Positions 24,201 through 32,121 of a stretch of 46,898 nucleotides of DNA are shown piece after piece. The stretch is from Chloroflexota bacterium. Its GTDB lineage: Bacteria; Chloroflexota; Anaerolineae; SpSt-313. The notes beneath the pieces are model-generated. The model was not told the DNA's origin, made no database searches, and saw only the letters and a program-made list of their open reading frames with translations. The translations under genes were made by a program, and so were the position numbers. How positions within the stretch are numbered: position 1 is the stretch's first letter; each line of letters opens with the position of its first letter. The stretch is from the NCBI GenBank assembly GCA_029553955.1, contig JAKPJZ010000159.1:1-46898 (forward strand), in the 5' to 3' direction.

Positions 24201-26585
24201 GCCGTCGCTGGCGCTCGCGGCGGCGGTCAGGGTCACCGCTTCGCCAAGGGCCGACGGGCTCTTGGAGGCGCTGAGTGTGACCGTCACCGGCGCGGGCGGC
24301 GCGCCCTGGTGTTCGTAGGCGCCCATGTCGACGCTGTCGTTGGCGATGCGCGGGCTGCCGGCCAGGTCGGTCGCCGTGCCGGGTGGCAGGGCGCTGTCAT
24401 CGCCGGTATCGATGGCCGCCGAGCCGGGGTGGAGGCGCAGGTTGCCCGCCGTCGTCGGCGCCGATGCCGGGTCGACCGGGGCCACGAAGCGGGGGTTCGC
24501 GTCGACGTTGCCCGTACCCGCGTAGCCGCCCTGCACCAGGCTGTAGCGCATACTGGGCTCACTGTCGCCAGTGTTGTACATCTGCGGCCCGCTGCCGGCC
24601 TGGTTGCCCCAGAGGATCGAGTTGACCAGCGCCGGGCTGCTCGCGGAATTGTAGATGCCGCCACCCTCGCCGGTGGCGCGGTTGCCGCTGAGCGTCACCT
24701 GGGCCAGGCTGGGGACCGATTGATACTGGTTGTAGATGCCGCCGCCCCGTTGGGCCGTGTTGCCGCTCACGATGGCGTTGGTCAGCTTGGGGAAGCTGAG
24801 GCGGTTGTAGATGCCGCCGCCCCAGGTGGCCGTGTTGCCGCTCACCACGACATTGATGAGCGTGGGGCCACAAGACTCGAAATTGCACATGCCGCCGCCG
24901 GTGACCGCGCTGTTGCCCCGCAGGATGACATCGCGCATGGTCAGGCTGCCATAGTATTGGCTGTAGATGCCGCCGCCGCAATCCCACGGAGACTCTGCGC
25001 CGTTGGCATTGCCCCCGGTGATGATCAGGCCGTCGAGCAGCGTGCGCGTGCTGGTGTCGGTGGCGGTGACCACGTGGTAGCTGTTGTCTCTGCTGTCGCC
25101 GGCGACGCCGATATCGCCCGAGAGGATGGTCTCGTGCGTTCGCCAGTCGCGCTGGCCGAACTCGGTCTCGACGCCGGCAAAGCCGCCAAAGACGGCCACG
25201 TCGCTGGGGAGGCGAAAGCTCACCTCGCGGTTGGGGCCAAGCGTGGGCGTGTAGGTGCCGGCCGCCGCCCATATCTCATAATAGGGGCGGGCCAGGGCCA
25301 GGGCCATCTGCAGGTCACAGGCGCCGCCCCAACTGCTGCAGTCGCCGACGGCGCCGGGCTTGGCGTAGAGGCGATGGTACTCGTAGGCGCCCATGTCGAT
25401 GGCGCTGCCGGCGATGCGCGGGTTGCCGTCCAGGTCGGTTGCCGGCCCCGGTCGCGGGAGGTGGCTGTTGCCGGCGTCGATAGCGGGGGAGTCGCGCCGC
25501 AGATGCAGATCGCCGCCGGTGGTGGGGGCCGCCGCGGCGTCGATGGCGGCCACAAAGCGCGGGTCCACGTCGAGGTTGCCATCGCCGGGGTAGCCGCCCT
25601 GCACCAGGCTGTAGGTGGCGCTCGTGGAGGAGTCCATAAAGTCGTAGACCTGTGGGCCCTGCTTCGCATCGTTGCCCCACAGGATGCAGTTGGCCAGGGT
25701 GATGGCGCCCCACTCCGTGCCGCCGCCCGCGTTAAAGATGGCGCCGCCCCACGATCCGGCCTGGTTGCCGGCGAAGGTGACGTTGGTCAGCGTCAGCTTG
25801 CCGCCCGAATTGACGAGCGCGCCGCCATACTCCCGGGCATAGTTGCCGGAGAAGAGGCTATCGGTGAGGGTGAGCTTGCCACTCTTGCCTCTTTCGAACT
25901 GGATTCCCCCGCCGTCCCGCGCCTCGTTGCCGAGAAACGACACGCCAGAGAGGACGGGTGTGCCGCCGTGGCCAAAGATGCCACCTCCATCCTTGTTGGC
26001 CACGTTGCGGCGAAAGGTCGTATTGCGCACCTGCGGGCTGCCCGAGCCGATGTACATCCCGCCACCATAATTGTGCCAGTCGGGGCTGTCGGCCTGGCCG
26101 TCGGCGTGTCCGCCGGTGACCGTAAAGCCATCGAACAGCGAGTCCACCTCCGCGAACTCGGCCATGACCACGTGGTAGCTGTGGCCGGCGCTGCCGAGGT
26201 TGCCGGAGAGGATGGTCTCGTTGGCCCGCCAGTCGCGCTGGCTGACGGCGCTCTCGCCGCCGGCAAAGCCGCCGAACATGAGCACGCCGTCCTTGAGGCG
26301 AAAGTGGGCCGTGCGGGGATCATCGGGGTCGTGCAGGGTGGTGGGGGTGTAGGTGCCTTTGGCCACCCAGATCTGCGTGAGGGAGTTCGGCGCTGCCCTG
26401 GCAATGGCGGCGGGCAGGTCGCAGGCATCGCTCCAACCGCTGCAGCCGCCGGTGGCGCCCGGCTTGACGTAGAGGATGCTGGCGGCGTAGGCGTGGCCCC
26501 CCAGGGCCGGCAGGAGCAGGCTCGCCAACATGAACGCTCCGATGAGGAGCCGGACGGCACGAATGCGGCGCGATCGCGTCGCCAT
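21261..26585 (-). CDS. Giant secreted beta-helix / Ig-like / PKD surface protein with double C-terminal module
   Basis: A 1774-residue exported protein. A signal peptide (about 1-34, ending HAYA) is followed by two tandem beta-helix units (about 36-400 and 401-760). Each opens with YxKPGAxGxCSxW..ACDL, contains repeated GGGIYN/GGGMY and LSGN/GNxA turns, and closes with VDMGAYEHQ-type strands. Four Ig-like Big_3-type domains (about 765-1145), three PKD domains (about 1148-1425; WAFGDG, VDWGDG, VEWGDG) and one related domain follow. The protein ends in two related modules of about 125 residues (about 1520-1647 and 1648-1774). AGGGAGGA precedes the ATG. No sortase signal or anchor helix is visible. 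It is probably an adhesin or matrix protein, last in the leftward cluster that includes three S74 fibre genes. Confidence 0.85.
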   Translation of the reverse strand: MATRSRRIRAVRLLIGAFMLASLLLPALGGHAYAASILYVKPGATGGCSGWSDACDLPAAIARAAPNSLTQIWVAKGTYTPTTLHDPDDPRTAHFRLKDGVLMFGGFAGGESAVSQRDWRANETILSGNLGSAGHSYHVVMAEFAEVDSLFDGFTVTGGHADGQADSPDWHNYGGGMYIGSGSPQVRNTTFRRNVANKDGGGIFGHGGTPVLSGVSFLGNEARDGGGIQFERGKSGKLTLTDSLFSGNYAREYGGALVNSGGKLTLTNVTFAGNQAGSWGGAIFNAGGGTEWGAITLANCILWGNDAKQGPQVYDFMDSSTSATYSLVQGGYPGDGNLDVDPRFVAAIDAAAAPTTGGDLHLRRDSPAIDAGNSHLPRPGPATDLDGNPRIAGSAIDMGAYEYHRLYAKPGAVGDCSSWGGACDLQMALALARPYYEIWAAAGTYTPTLGPNREVSFRLPSDVAVFGGFAGVETEFGQRDWRTHETILSGDIGVAGDSRDNSYHVVTATDTSTRTLLDGLIITGGNANGAESPWDCGGGIYSQYYGSLTMRDVILRGNSAVTGGGMCNFESCGPTLINVVVSGNTATWGGGIYNRLSFPKLTNAIVSGNTAQRGGGIYNQYQSVPSLAQVTLSGNRATGEGGGIYNSASSPALVNSILWGNQAGSGPQMYNTGDSEPSMRYSLVQGGYAGTGNVDANPRFVAPVDPASAPTTAGNLRLHPGSAAIDTGDDSALPPGTATDLAGSPRIANDSVDMGAYEHQGAPPAPVTVTLSASKSPSALGEAVTLTAAASASDGTPGGTMTFLDGAHTLGTVTLDATGAAAFSTDALSRGSHTLTALYGGDDDHRAGAAATLAHTVERAASTSVASSTPNPSLYGLPVSLSATVTWARPELATPSGTVTFKANDTVLGASPLDGSGRATLSTSSLSVGWNTIRAEYGGDDNLAPSSDRFSQYVDRAGPVATLASSANPSVYGQPVTFTATMAAPGAGTPSGTVSFSVGTGAPIAATVDASGIASCTSSALPVGTHTISAAYGGDARFAPASATLAGGQTVNKAATTTAIAGHSPEPSDAGVAVTVAFSVAAVAPGSGAPMGSVTVSDGVASCTGTVAQGRCALTLSTQGDRTLTATYAGDGSFLGSSGTATHRVASPPTADAGGPYFGNEGSPISLSGTGTDLPGEALSYRWAFGDGATGAGQSLSHTYNDDGIYSATLTVTDDRGASGTDTAIVTIHNVAPSVTAPGNQTADEGAAASFSLGSFADPGDDAPWAAHVDWGDGSSDLIPGLAVAGALPNRTHVYGRDGSYTVTIRVSDKDGATGTASSSVVVRNVAPHLSGQFDQLAAEGTLTSFNLGAFADPGADSPWQVRVEWGDGSALESFTTGAPGALGFRAHAYDDDGGYTVRVTVTDDSGADDTASFRAIVRNVAPAVTIDPHVAWGPSGTQVGLWAHATDPSSADTRAGFHYQWSLKRDGVEIGTGSADSLGFTIPAGDAAIYLADVQAKDKDGGIGSASWHMRAELRSTVDARIQILWPHGGAPVRQATLANLSAWLLEPGTLRPAALSGDPVVYLWRALNNGPAQIVASGVRRGSSSLYDFNNVDVSAARDARNKLFFSVSVAGVPTHSNVWVHAQDGRTWFPTQDVPTAAGYRGSPLDARIEILWPHGNAPVRHAGLANLTAMLFRPGTLESVSPDWSPTVRLWRALDNGVMEQVGIGVKRLVTRNAVTYPVWDFNNIDVAAAQDAAHKLIFTLTVDGVEAHSSVWVHGVDARTIFPLWDVVE

Positions 26586-26720
26586 GGTGCGTTCCTCCCT
26601 TGGCCAGTTGGGGTGCCCTTCCGCTGCCCCGTTTGCGCTGCGCAGTAGGCTATAGAACCACGCACTTGCCCGCCATGAAATTCGCCGTGTCGGGGTTCCG
26701 GCCCTGCGCCGGCTGCGGCC

Positions 26721-28151
26721 TCAACGGCCCTGCTCGAGCGCCGCCAGCCGCGCTTCGATATCCGCCATCCCTTGGCGCAGCGCCGCGTTCTCGGCCTCGA
26801 GCTGGTCGATGCGCGCCGCTTGCTCCTGCGCACGCTGGTACAGCCCCTGGATGGCCGCCAGCGCCACGCCGTCGGCGTCCAACGTGTTGATGTAGGTCTC
26901 CCCCTCACCGCCCAGGTCGGGCAGCAGCGCGTTGAAATCCTGCGCCATAGGGCCGACGTGGCGGATCGCGGGGTCCTGCGTCGTATAGTTCCATGTGCTG
27001 ATGGGGATGGCCGCCAGGCGCGCCAGCAGCGCCTGCTGGTCGACCGGCGCCAGGTTCTCCTTGGCTGCCCGGTCGCTCACGCTGGCCCACGCACCGCTGC
27101 CGCTTTCGAGCTTTACGCCGGTGGTGAGGCCACCGTGGGTGTACAGCCACGCTCCGCCGCTGGCGCGCACGATGAACTGGTTATCGCCTGTGGAATGCAG
27201 GTAGCCAGAGGTCGCATCGCCCCACACAAAGGCCCCCTTGTGAGCGGCGGTGGCTTGCCTGCCGCCAGCAAAGCTGCACTCTCCGTTGGCATGGTTGTCG
27301 GCGCCCCCCGCGACGGTGGCAGACTCGCCATTGGCCGTGTTGGCGCGGCCCCCGCCGACGGTGGCGTAATAGCCACCGGCCGTGTTGCCCGCGCCCCCGC
27401 CGACGGTGCCAGAGCTCCCGGTGACGCTGTTCCAGTACGACTTGTCCGAGCCGAAGCCGCCGCCGCCGATGGTGGCGCCGATCACGCCCTCCCCGACCCA
27501 GTTGCCCCAGTGGCCGCCGATGACATTGGGGCTGGTGGCGTTGGGCTCCAGGCGCAGCGCGCGGGCGCCATTCACTTTGAGCTCCAGGGCCACATCGTCG
27601 CTGGTGCCCAGGTAGTTGCTGGCGGGGTCGCTGCCGGCGTTGCCGCCGAGCTGCCAGAAGGCGGCGGCATGCTGCCCGTCGAGCGCGTCGGCGTTCGTCG
27701 CCTGCAGGGCGTAGGGCACGGCGGCGATGCGGCGGTCGGGCTCCAGCCGCTGGAACGGGCCATCCGCGCTGCCGGCAAACCAGACGCGCAGATAGCGCTC
27801 GCTGCCGTCGAAGGCGTCGCAGGATAGTGTCTTCATGCCGCTGTCGCCCAGCAGCACGGTGAAGAGGCCGTTGCTGACGGTCAACTCGACGGCGTTGGCG
27901 GGCTCGCCGCTCGCCGTGTCGTCGTTCGACCAGTAGGTCGTGCTGCCGCCGGCGTCGACGACGGCAAACTTGAAGTAGCCCTTCCCATTGTAGGGCACGC
28001 CAGCGACCATCACCTGCCCCTGATAGCTGACGACGGCGGGCGCACCGCCCTGCGCGAGCGGCCACGCCGGCGGGCCGGCCAACGCGGCGCCGGCGCCGAG
28101 CGCGACGAACAGGATGGCGAGCGCAGAGATGGTCAAAAGGTAGCGTCTCAT
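26721..28151 (-). CDS. S74-domain fibre protein 1 (YadA-like head, intramolecular chaperone)
   Basis: A 476-residue exported protein. The signal peptide (1-25, ends ALA-G) leads to an N-terminal beta-rich domain (about 38-170) beginning VVSYQGQVMVAGVPYNGKGY. A DALDGQHAA linker and a short head of YadA-like repeats (about 237-307; TVGGGxxNxAxGxYA) follow. The C-terminal Peptidase_S74 chaperone domain (about 350-450) has SDRAAKENLAPVD and HVGPMAQDF. A coiled-coil tail ends LAALEQGR. S74 domains trimerise fibres and often cut themselves off. The ATG at 28151 has AGGGAGG upstream; the longer frame to 28790 is chance. It is a paralogue of the genes at 32122 and 33987 and lies between two giant adhesins. 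Confidence 0.87.
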   Translation of the reverse strand: MRRYLLTISALAILFVALGAGAALAGPPAWPLAQGGAPAVVSYQGQVMVAGVPYNGKGYFKFAVVDAGGSTTYWSNDDTASGEPANAVELTVSNGLFTVLLGDSGMKTLSCDAFDGSERYLRVWFAGSADGPFQRLEPDRRIAAVPYALQATNADALDGQHAAAFWQLGGNAGSDPASNYLGTSDDVALELKVNGARALRLEPNATSPNVIGGHWGNWVGEGVIGATIGGGGFGSDKSYWNSVTGSSGTVGGGAGNTAGGYYATVGGGRANTANGESATVAGGADNHANGECSFAGGRQATAAHKGAFVWGDATSGYLHSTGDNQFIVRASGGAWLYTHGGLTTGVKLESGSGAWASVSDRAAKENLAPVDQQALLARLAAIPISTWNYTTQDPAIRHVGPMAQDFNALLPDLGGEGETYINTLDADGVALAAIQGLYQRAQEQAARIDQLEAENAALRQGMADIEARLAALEQGR

Positions 28152-28218
28152 CTTCGGCCTCCCTGGGCAGTCGGGCCTTGCCGGCCTGCGAGAACCGGCG
28201 CGCCAAGCGGATACACGA

Positions 28219-28298
28219 CGATTGCTCTCACAAGCCGACGAAGCGGTCTCCGGCCAGTGAATCGGAGATTGCCTCGCGCTGCAGTGCTCGCAATGACA
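28219..28298. repeat. Diverged copy of the CATTGC/GCAATGA repeat
   Basis: Words GATTGC, GCCGACGAAGC, GGAGATTGC and TCGCAATGACA occur in the order of the 36372-36462 element but with many changes. Confidence 0.35.
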
Positions 28299-28337
28299 AG
28301 CGGAGTGTTCCGAACAGGATGCACGCGCGCGGCGCTC

Positions 28338-28415
28338 GTAGTGCGTGAGAGGGGGATGGGCGTCGGGGCAGAGCCGCGGCTCTGCCCCGACGCCCATCCC
28401 CCTCTCACGCACTAC
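28338..28415. terminator. 78-nt perfect palindrome after the Ig/PKD giant gene
   Basis: 39-bp perfect arms with no loop, centred between 28376 and 28377, starting 15 nt beyond the stop of the leftward gene at 28430. Its arm is related to that of 40191-40265, and all differences between the two copies are matched in the opposite arm. Confidence 0.7.
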
Positions 28416-28429
28416 AAACCTCGCCCCCC

Positions 28430-31400
28430 TCACTCGACCACGTCCCACGCCGGGAAGATCGTCCGCGCATCCACGCCATGCACCCAGACGTTGGAGTGCG
28501 CCTCGACGCCGTCGACGGTGAGGGTGAAGATGAGTTTGTGCGCCGGGTCGCGCGCGGCGGAGATGTCGACGTTGTTGAAATCCCACACCGGGTAGGTGAG
28601 GCCGTTCTTGGTGACGAGGCGCCTCACGCCCACGCCCACCTCCTCCGCCACGCCGTTGTCCAGCGCACACCATAGGCGCGGCGTGGGGCCCCAGTCGGGC
28701 GCCGCGGACTCGAGCGTGCCGGGGCGGAAGAGCATCGCCGTCAGGTTGGCCCGCTCGGCACGGCGCACCGCCGCCCCACCGTGCGGCCACAGGATCTCGA
28801 TGCGGGCATCCACCGGCGAGCCGGAGTAGCCCGCGACTGTGGGCACGTCCTGCGTGGGCGCGTAGGTGCGGCCATCCTGGGCGTGGATCCAGACGTTGGA
28901 GTGCGTCTCCACCCCCGCCACGCTGACCCAGAAGAAGAGCTTGTTCTTCCCATCGCGCGCCGCCGACACGTCGACGTTGTTAAAGTCGTAGAGCGAGCTC
29001 GCCCCGCGCCGCACGCCCGTGGCCACGACCCCTGCCGGGCCGTTGTTCAACGCCCGCCACAGGCAGACGACCGGGTCGCCCCTGAGCGCGGCCGGGCGCA
29101 GCGTGCCCGGCTCGAGGAGCCACGCGCTGAGGTTGGCGAGCGTGGCCTCGCGCACCGGCAGGCCGCCGTGCGGCCAGAGGATCTGGATGCGCGCGTCGAT
29201 CGCGCTGCGCACCTCGGCGCGCATGTGCCACGATGCGCTGCCGATGCCGCCATCCTTGTCTTTGGCCTGCACCTCGGCCAGGTAGATGGCGCCGTCGCCC
29301 GCGGGGATGCTGAAGCCCAGGCTATCCGCCGACCCCGTGCCCACCTCGACGCCGTCGCGCTTCAGGCTCCACTGGTACTCGAACCCGGCGCGCGTGTCGG
29401 CAGCGCTGGGGTCGCTGGGGTGCGCCCACAGCCCCACCTGCGTGCCCCCCGGCCCCGAGCCGGCGTGCGGGTCGATGGTCACCGTGGGCGCGACGTTGCG
29501 GATGATGGCCCGGAAGGTCGCCGTGTCGCTGGCGCCGCTCCCGTCGCTGACGGTGACGCGCGCGGCATAGGTGCCGTCGTCGTCATACGCGTGCGGGCGC
29601 AGGCCCAGGGCGCCGGGCGCTGCAGCGTCGAACGTGGCCGCTGGGGTGCCGTCGCCCCATTCGACGCGCACCGTCCAGGGGCCGGGCCCGGGATCGGCGA
29701 AACGGCCGAGGTTAAACGAGGTCAGCGTGCCCTCGGCGGCAAGTTGGTCGAACTGGCCCGAGAGGGTGGGTGCGACGTTGCGTACCGTCACGACCGCCGT
29801 GTCGCTATCGCTTGCGCCATAGCCGTCGGTGATGGTGAGCGTGGCGATGTAGCTGCCGCTGCGGGCGTAGGTATGCGCCGGCGTCTGGCCCGTGCCCGTC
29901 GTCCCGTCGCCAAAGGCCCACTCGTAGCGCAGGGTCGCCGTCTCGCCAGGGTCAGGGTCGCTGCTGCCGGAGCCGTCGAAGGTGATCGCCGCGCCCTCGT
30001 CGCCGCTGTAGGGGCCGCCGGCATTGGCCACGGGCCGGCTGTTGATGTGCTGCGCCACGCCGGCCGAGGTGCTGGCCAGGAAGCTGGCGTCGCCGCTATA
30101 GCCGGCGGTGAGGGTGCGGTCGCCGGCGGTGGTCAGGGTGAGGCTGCACTGGCCGGCGGCCACGGTGTTGCTGCAGGAGTCGCTGCCGTCGCTCACGGTC
30201 ACCGTGCCCGTCGGCGTGCCGGAGCCCGGCGCGGTGACGCTGACGCCATAGCGCACGGTCACCGCCTGGCCCACGAGCGACGCCGGGCCGGGTGTGACGT
30301 CGACGATAGCCGTCGTCGTCGCCGCCTTGGCCACGGCATGGGGAGCGCCCAGGGCGCCGCTCGACGTGAGGTAACTCCTGTCGCCGCCATACTCGGCCGC
30401 GATGGCGTGGCTGCCGACGGCAAGGCTCGAGATGCTCAGCGTGGCCGTGCCGCTCGCGTCAAGCGTGCCGCTGCCGATGGCGACGCCGCCATCTCTGAAG
30501 GTGACGCTGCCCGTGGGCGTGCCGGCTCCAGGCGCGACGGCGGCGATGATGGCGGTGAAGGTGACCGCCTGGCCATAGACCGATGCCGCCGGACTGGCGC
30601 TCAGCGCCGTGGTCGTGCCGGCCTTGGCCACGACCGCGTCGCACGTAGCGCTCGACCCCTGCACGTTGCCGTCGCCGGCGTATTCCGCGGTGATGGTGTG
30701 GCGGCCCACGGCGAGGCTCGTCGTCGACAAGGTCGCCGTGCCGGCCCCGTCGAGCAGCCCGCTGCCAAGGGTGGCGGCGCCATCCCGAAAGGTGATCGAG
30801 CCGGTGGGCGTGCCGCTGCCGGGCGCGTCCACCGTCACCGTGGCGCTGAAGGTGACCCCCTGCCCGCAGACGGATGCGGCGGGGGCCGCGACCAGGGCGG
30901 TCGTGGTGTCGGCCCGCTTCACCGTCAGGCTGCAGGTGCCGCTCGAGGTGGTATAGTTGCCGTCGCCGGCGTATTCGACGCTGATAGTGCGAGCGCCCAC
31001 GGCGAGGCTCGCCGTGGAGAGGGTCGCCTTGCCGCTGCCGTCGAGCACGGCGCTGCCGAGGACGGTGGCGCCATCCATGAAGGTAACGGTGCCTGTCGGC
31101 GTGCCGCTGCCCGGCGCCATGGCCGTCACCGTGGCCGTGAAGGTCACACTCTGGCCGTAGACCGGCGCGGCGGGGCTGGCGTTCACGGTCGTGGTGGTGG
31201 CCGCCGGGTTGACGTGCAGGGTGGCCGCGGCCGTGCTGGCGCCAAAGTTGCCCTGCGCGGCGTAGGTCGCATCGAGGGTGTGGTCGCCCACGGTGGGGCT
31301 GGCCAGGGTGTAGCTGGCCTTGCCCGCGATGAGTCCCTTTACCTGCTCTGCGCCGCCGTCGACCTTGAGCGCGACGTTGCCCGTGGGCGCGCCCTCGGTC

Positions 31401-31996
31401 GAGGAGACGGTGACGACGACCGCGGCGTCGCCGTGGTAGGTGACCGCCGGGGCGCTGATGCTCGTCGTAGTATGCCGCAGCCGCACCTGCTGGCTGAGCG
31501 TCGCCGAGCCGCCGTAGTAGGTGAGGTCGCCGCCATAGTCGGCAATGATGGTGTGCGTGCCCACCGCGAGGGCCGAGGCATCGCACGTGGCCTGGCCGCT
31601 CGCATTGAGTGAGCCGCTGCCGAGGACGGTGCTGCCCTCCTTGAAGGTCACTGTGCCCGTGGGCACACCGTGGCTGCCGCTCACGGTGGCCGCGAGGGTC
31701 AGCGGGCCGCCGGCGAGCGCGGGGTTGGCGGAGGGCTCGAGCGCGACCGTGCTCGCGGCGCGGCGGTCCTCCTGCCAGTAGCCGGCATTGAGGGCTACGG
31801 CGTCGCCGGCCGACGGCCCGGCGATGGGCTGGCCCAGGGTGCCGTCGAGCGTCACGCTGCCGCCCGCGGCCGGGCCACCCCCGCTGCCCAGCACCCACCA
31901 GTCGATGGCTGCTCCGGCCTGGGCGAGCGCCACTCCGGCCAGCGCCAGCGTGAGCAAGAGCGCCGTTGTCGCGATGCGTCTCGGATGATGGTGCAT
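28430..31996 (-). CDS. Giant secreted Ig-like / PKD surface protein with double C-terminal module
   Basis: A 1188-residue exported protein. After the signal peptide (about 1-29) comes a short N-terminal domain (IDWWVLGSGGG to LNAGYW). Six Ig-like Big_3-type domains (about 82-654) each have a GTVTFxDG strand and a HTIxAEYxGD strand. Two PKD domains (WAFGDG, VEWGDG; about 655-835), one bridging domain (VTIDPHAGSGPGG onward) and two C-terminal modules (about 928-1058 and 1059-1188) follow. The module pair is close to that of 21261-26585. GGAAGGAG precedes the ATG. Repeated Ig/PKD stalks usually present a binding tip or form cell-surface filaments. No anchor motif is visible, so retention at the surface may depend on the C-terminal modules; that is inference. 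Confidence 0.85.
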   Translation of the reverse strand: MHHHPRRIATTALLLTLALAGVALAQAGAAIDWWVLGSGGGPAAGGSVTLDGTLGQPIAGPSAGDAVALNAGYWQEDRRAASTVALEPSANPALAGGPLTLAATVSGSHGVPTGTVTFKEGSTVLGSGSLNASGQATCDASALAVGTHTIIADYGGDLTYYGGSATLSQQVRLRHTTTSISAPAVTYHGDAAVVVTVSSTEGAPTGNVALKVDGGAEQVKGLIAGKASYTLASPTVGDHTLDATYAAQGNFGASTAAATLHVNPAATTTTVNASPAAPVYGQSVTFTATVTAMAPGSGTPTGTVTFMDGATVLGSAVLDGSGKATLSTASLAVGARTISVEYAGDGNYTTSSGTCSLTVKRADTTTALVAAPAASVCGQGVTFSATVTVDAPGSGTPTGSITFRDGAATLGSGLLDGAGTATLSTTSLAVGRHTITAEYAGDGNVQGSSATCDAVVAKAGTTTALSASPAASVYGQAVTFTAIIAAVAPGAGTPTGSVTFRDGGVAIGSGTLDASGTATLSISSLAVGSHAIAAEYGGDRSYLTSSGALGAPHAVAKAATTTAIVDVTPGPASLVGQAVTVRYGVSVTAPGSGTPTGTVTVSDGSDSCSNTVAAGQCSLTLTTAGDRTLTAGYSGDASFLASTSAGVAQHINSRPVANAGGPYSGDEGAAITFDGSGSSDPDPGETATLRYEWAFGDGTTGTGQTPAHTYARSGSYIATLTITDGYGASDSDTAVVTVRNVAPTLSGQFDQLAAEGTLTSFNLGRFADPGPGPWTVRVEWGDGTPAATFDAAAPGALGLRPHAYDDDGTYAARVTVSDGSGASDTATFRAIIRNVAPTVTIDPHAGSGPGGTQVGLWAHPSDPSAADTRAGFEYQWSLKRDGVEVGTGSADSLGFSIPAGDGAIYLAEVQAKDKDGGIGSASWHMRAEVRSAIDARIQILWPHGGLPVREATLANLSAWLLEPGTLRPAALRGDPVVCLWRALNNGPAGVVATGVRRGASSLYDFNNVDVSAARDGKNKLFFWVSVAGVETHSNVWIHAQDGRTYAPTQDVPTVAGYSGSPVDARIEILWPHGGAAVRRAERANLTAMLFRPGTLESAAPDWGPTPRLWCALDNGVAEEVGVGVRRLVTKNGLTYPVWDFNNVDISAARDPAHKLIFTLTVDGVEAHSNVWVHGVDARTIFPAWDVVE

Positions 31997-32081
31997 GCCG
32001 TGCTCCTTCCCTCATGCGCAAGGGAGCCTAACGCCGCAACCCTGCCTGGCAACAGAGGGCGCTCGCCATTGCGCTGGTGGC

Positions 32082-32121
32082 GGCAAACCTGACAGGTCTT
32101 CGAAGACCTGTCAGGTTTGCC
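32082..32121 (-). terminator. 40-nt perfect palindrome directly after fibre gene 2
   Basis: 20-bp arms, no loop, ending next to the stop codon at 32122. The core ACCTGACAGGTCTTC recurs at 33947-33986 after the paralogous gene, so it was duplicated with the gene or belongs to a dispersed family. Confidence 0.65.
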
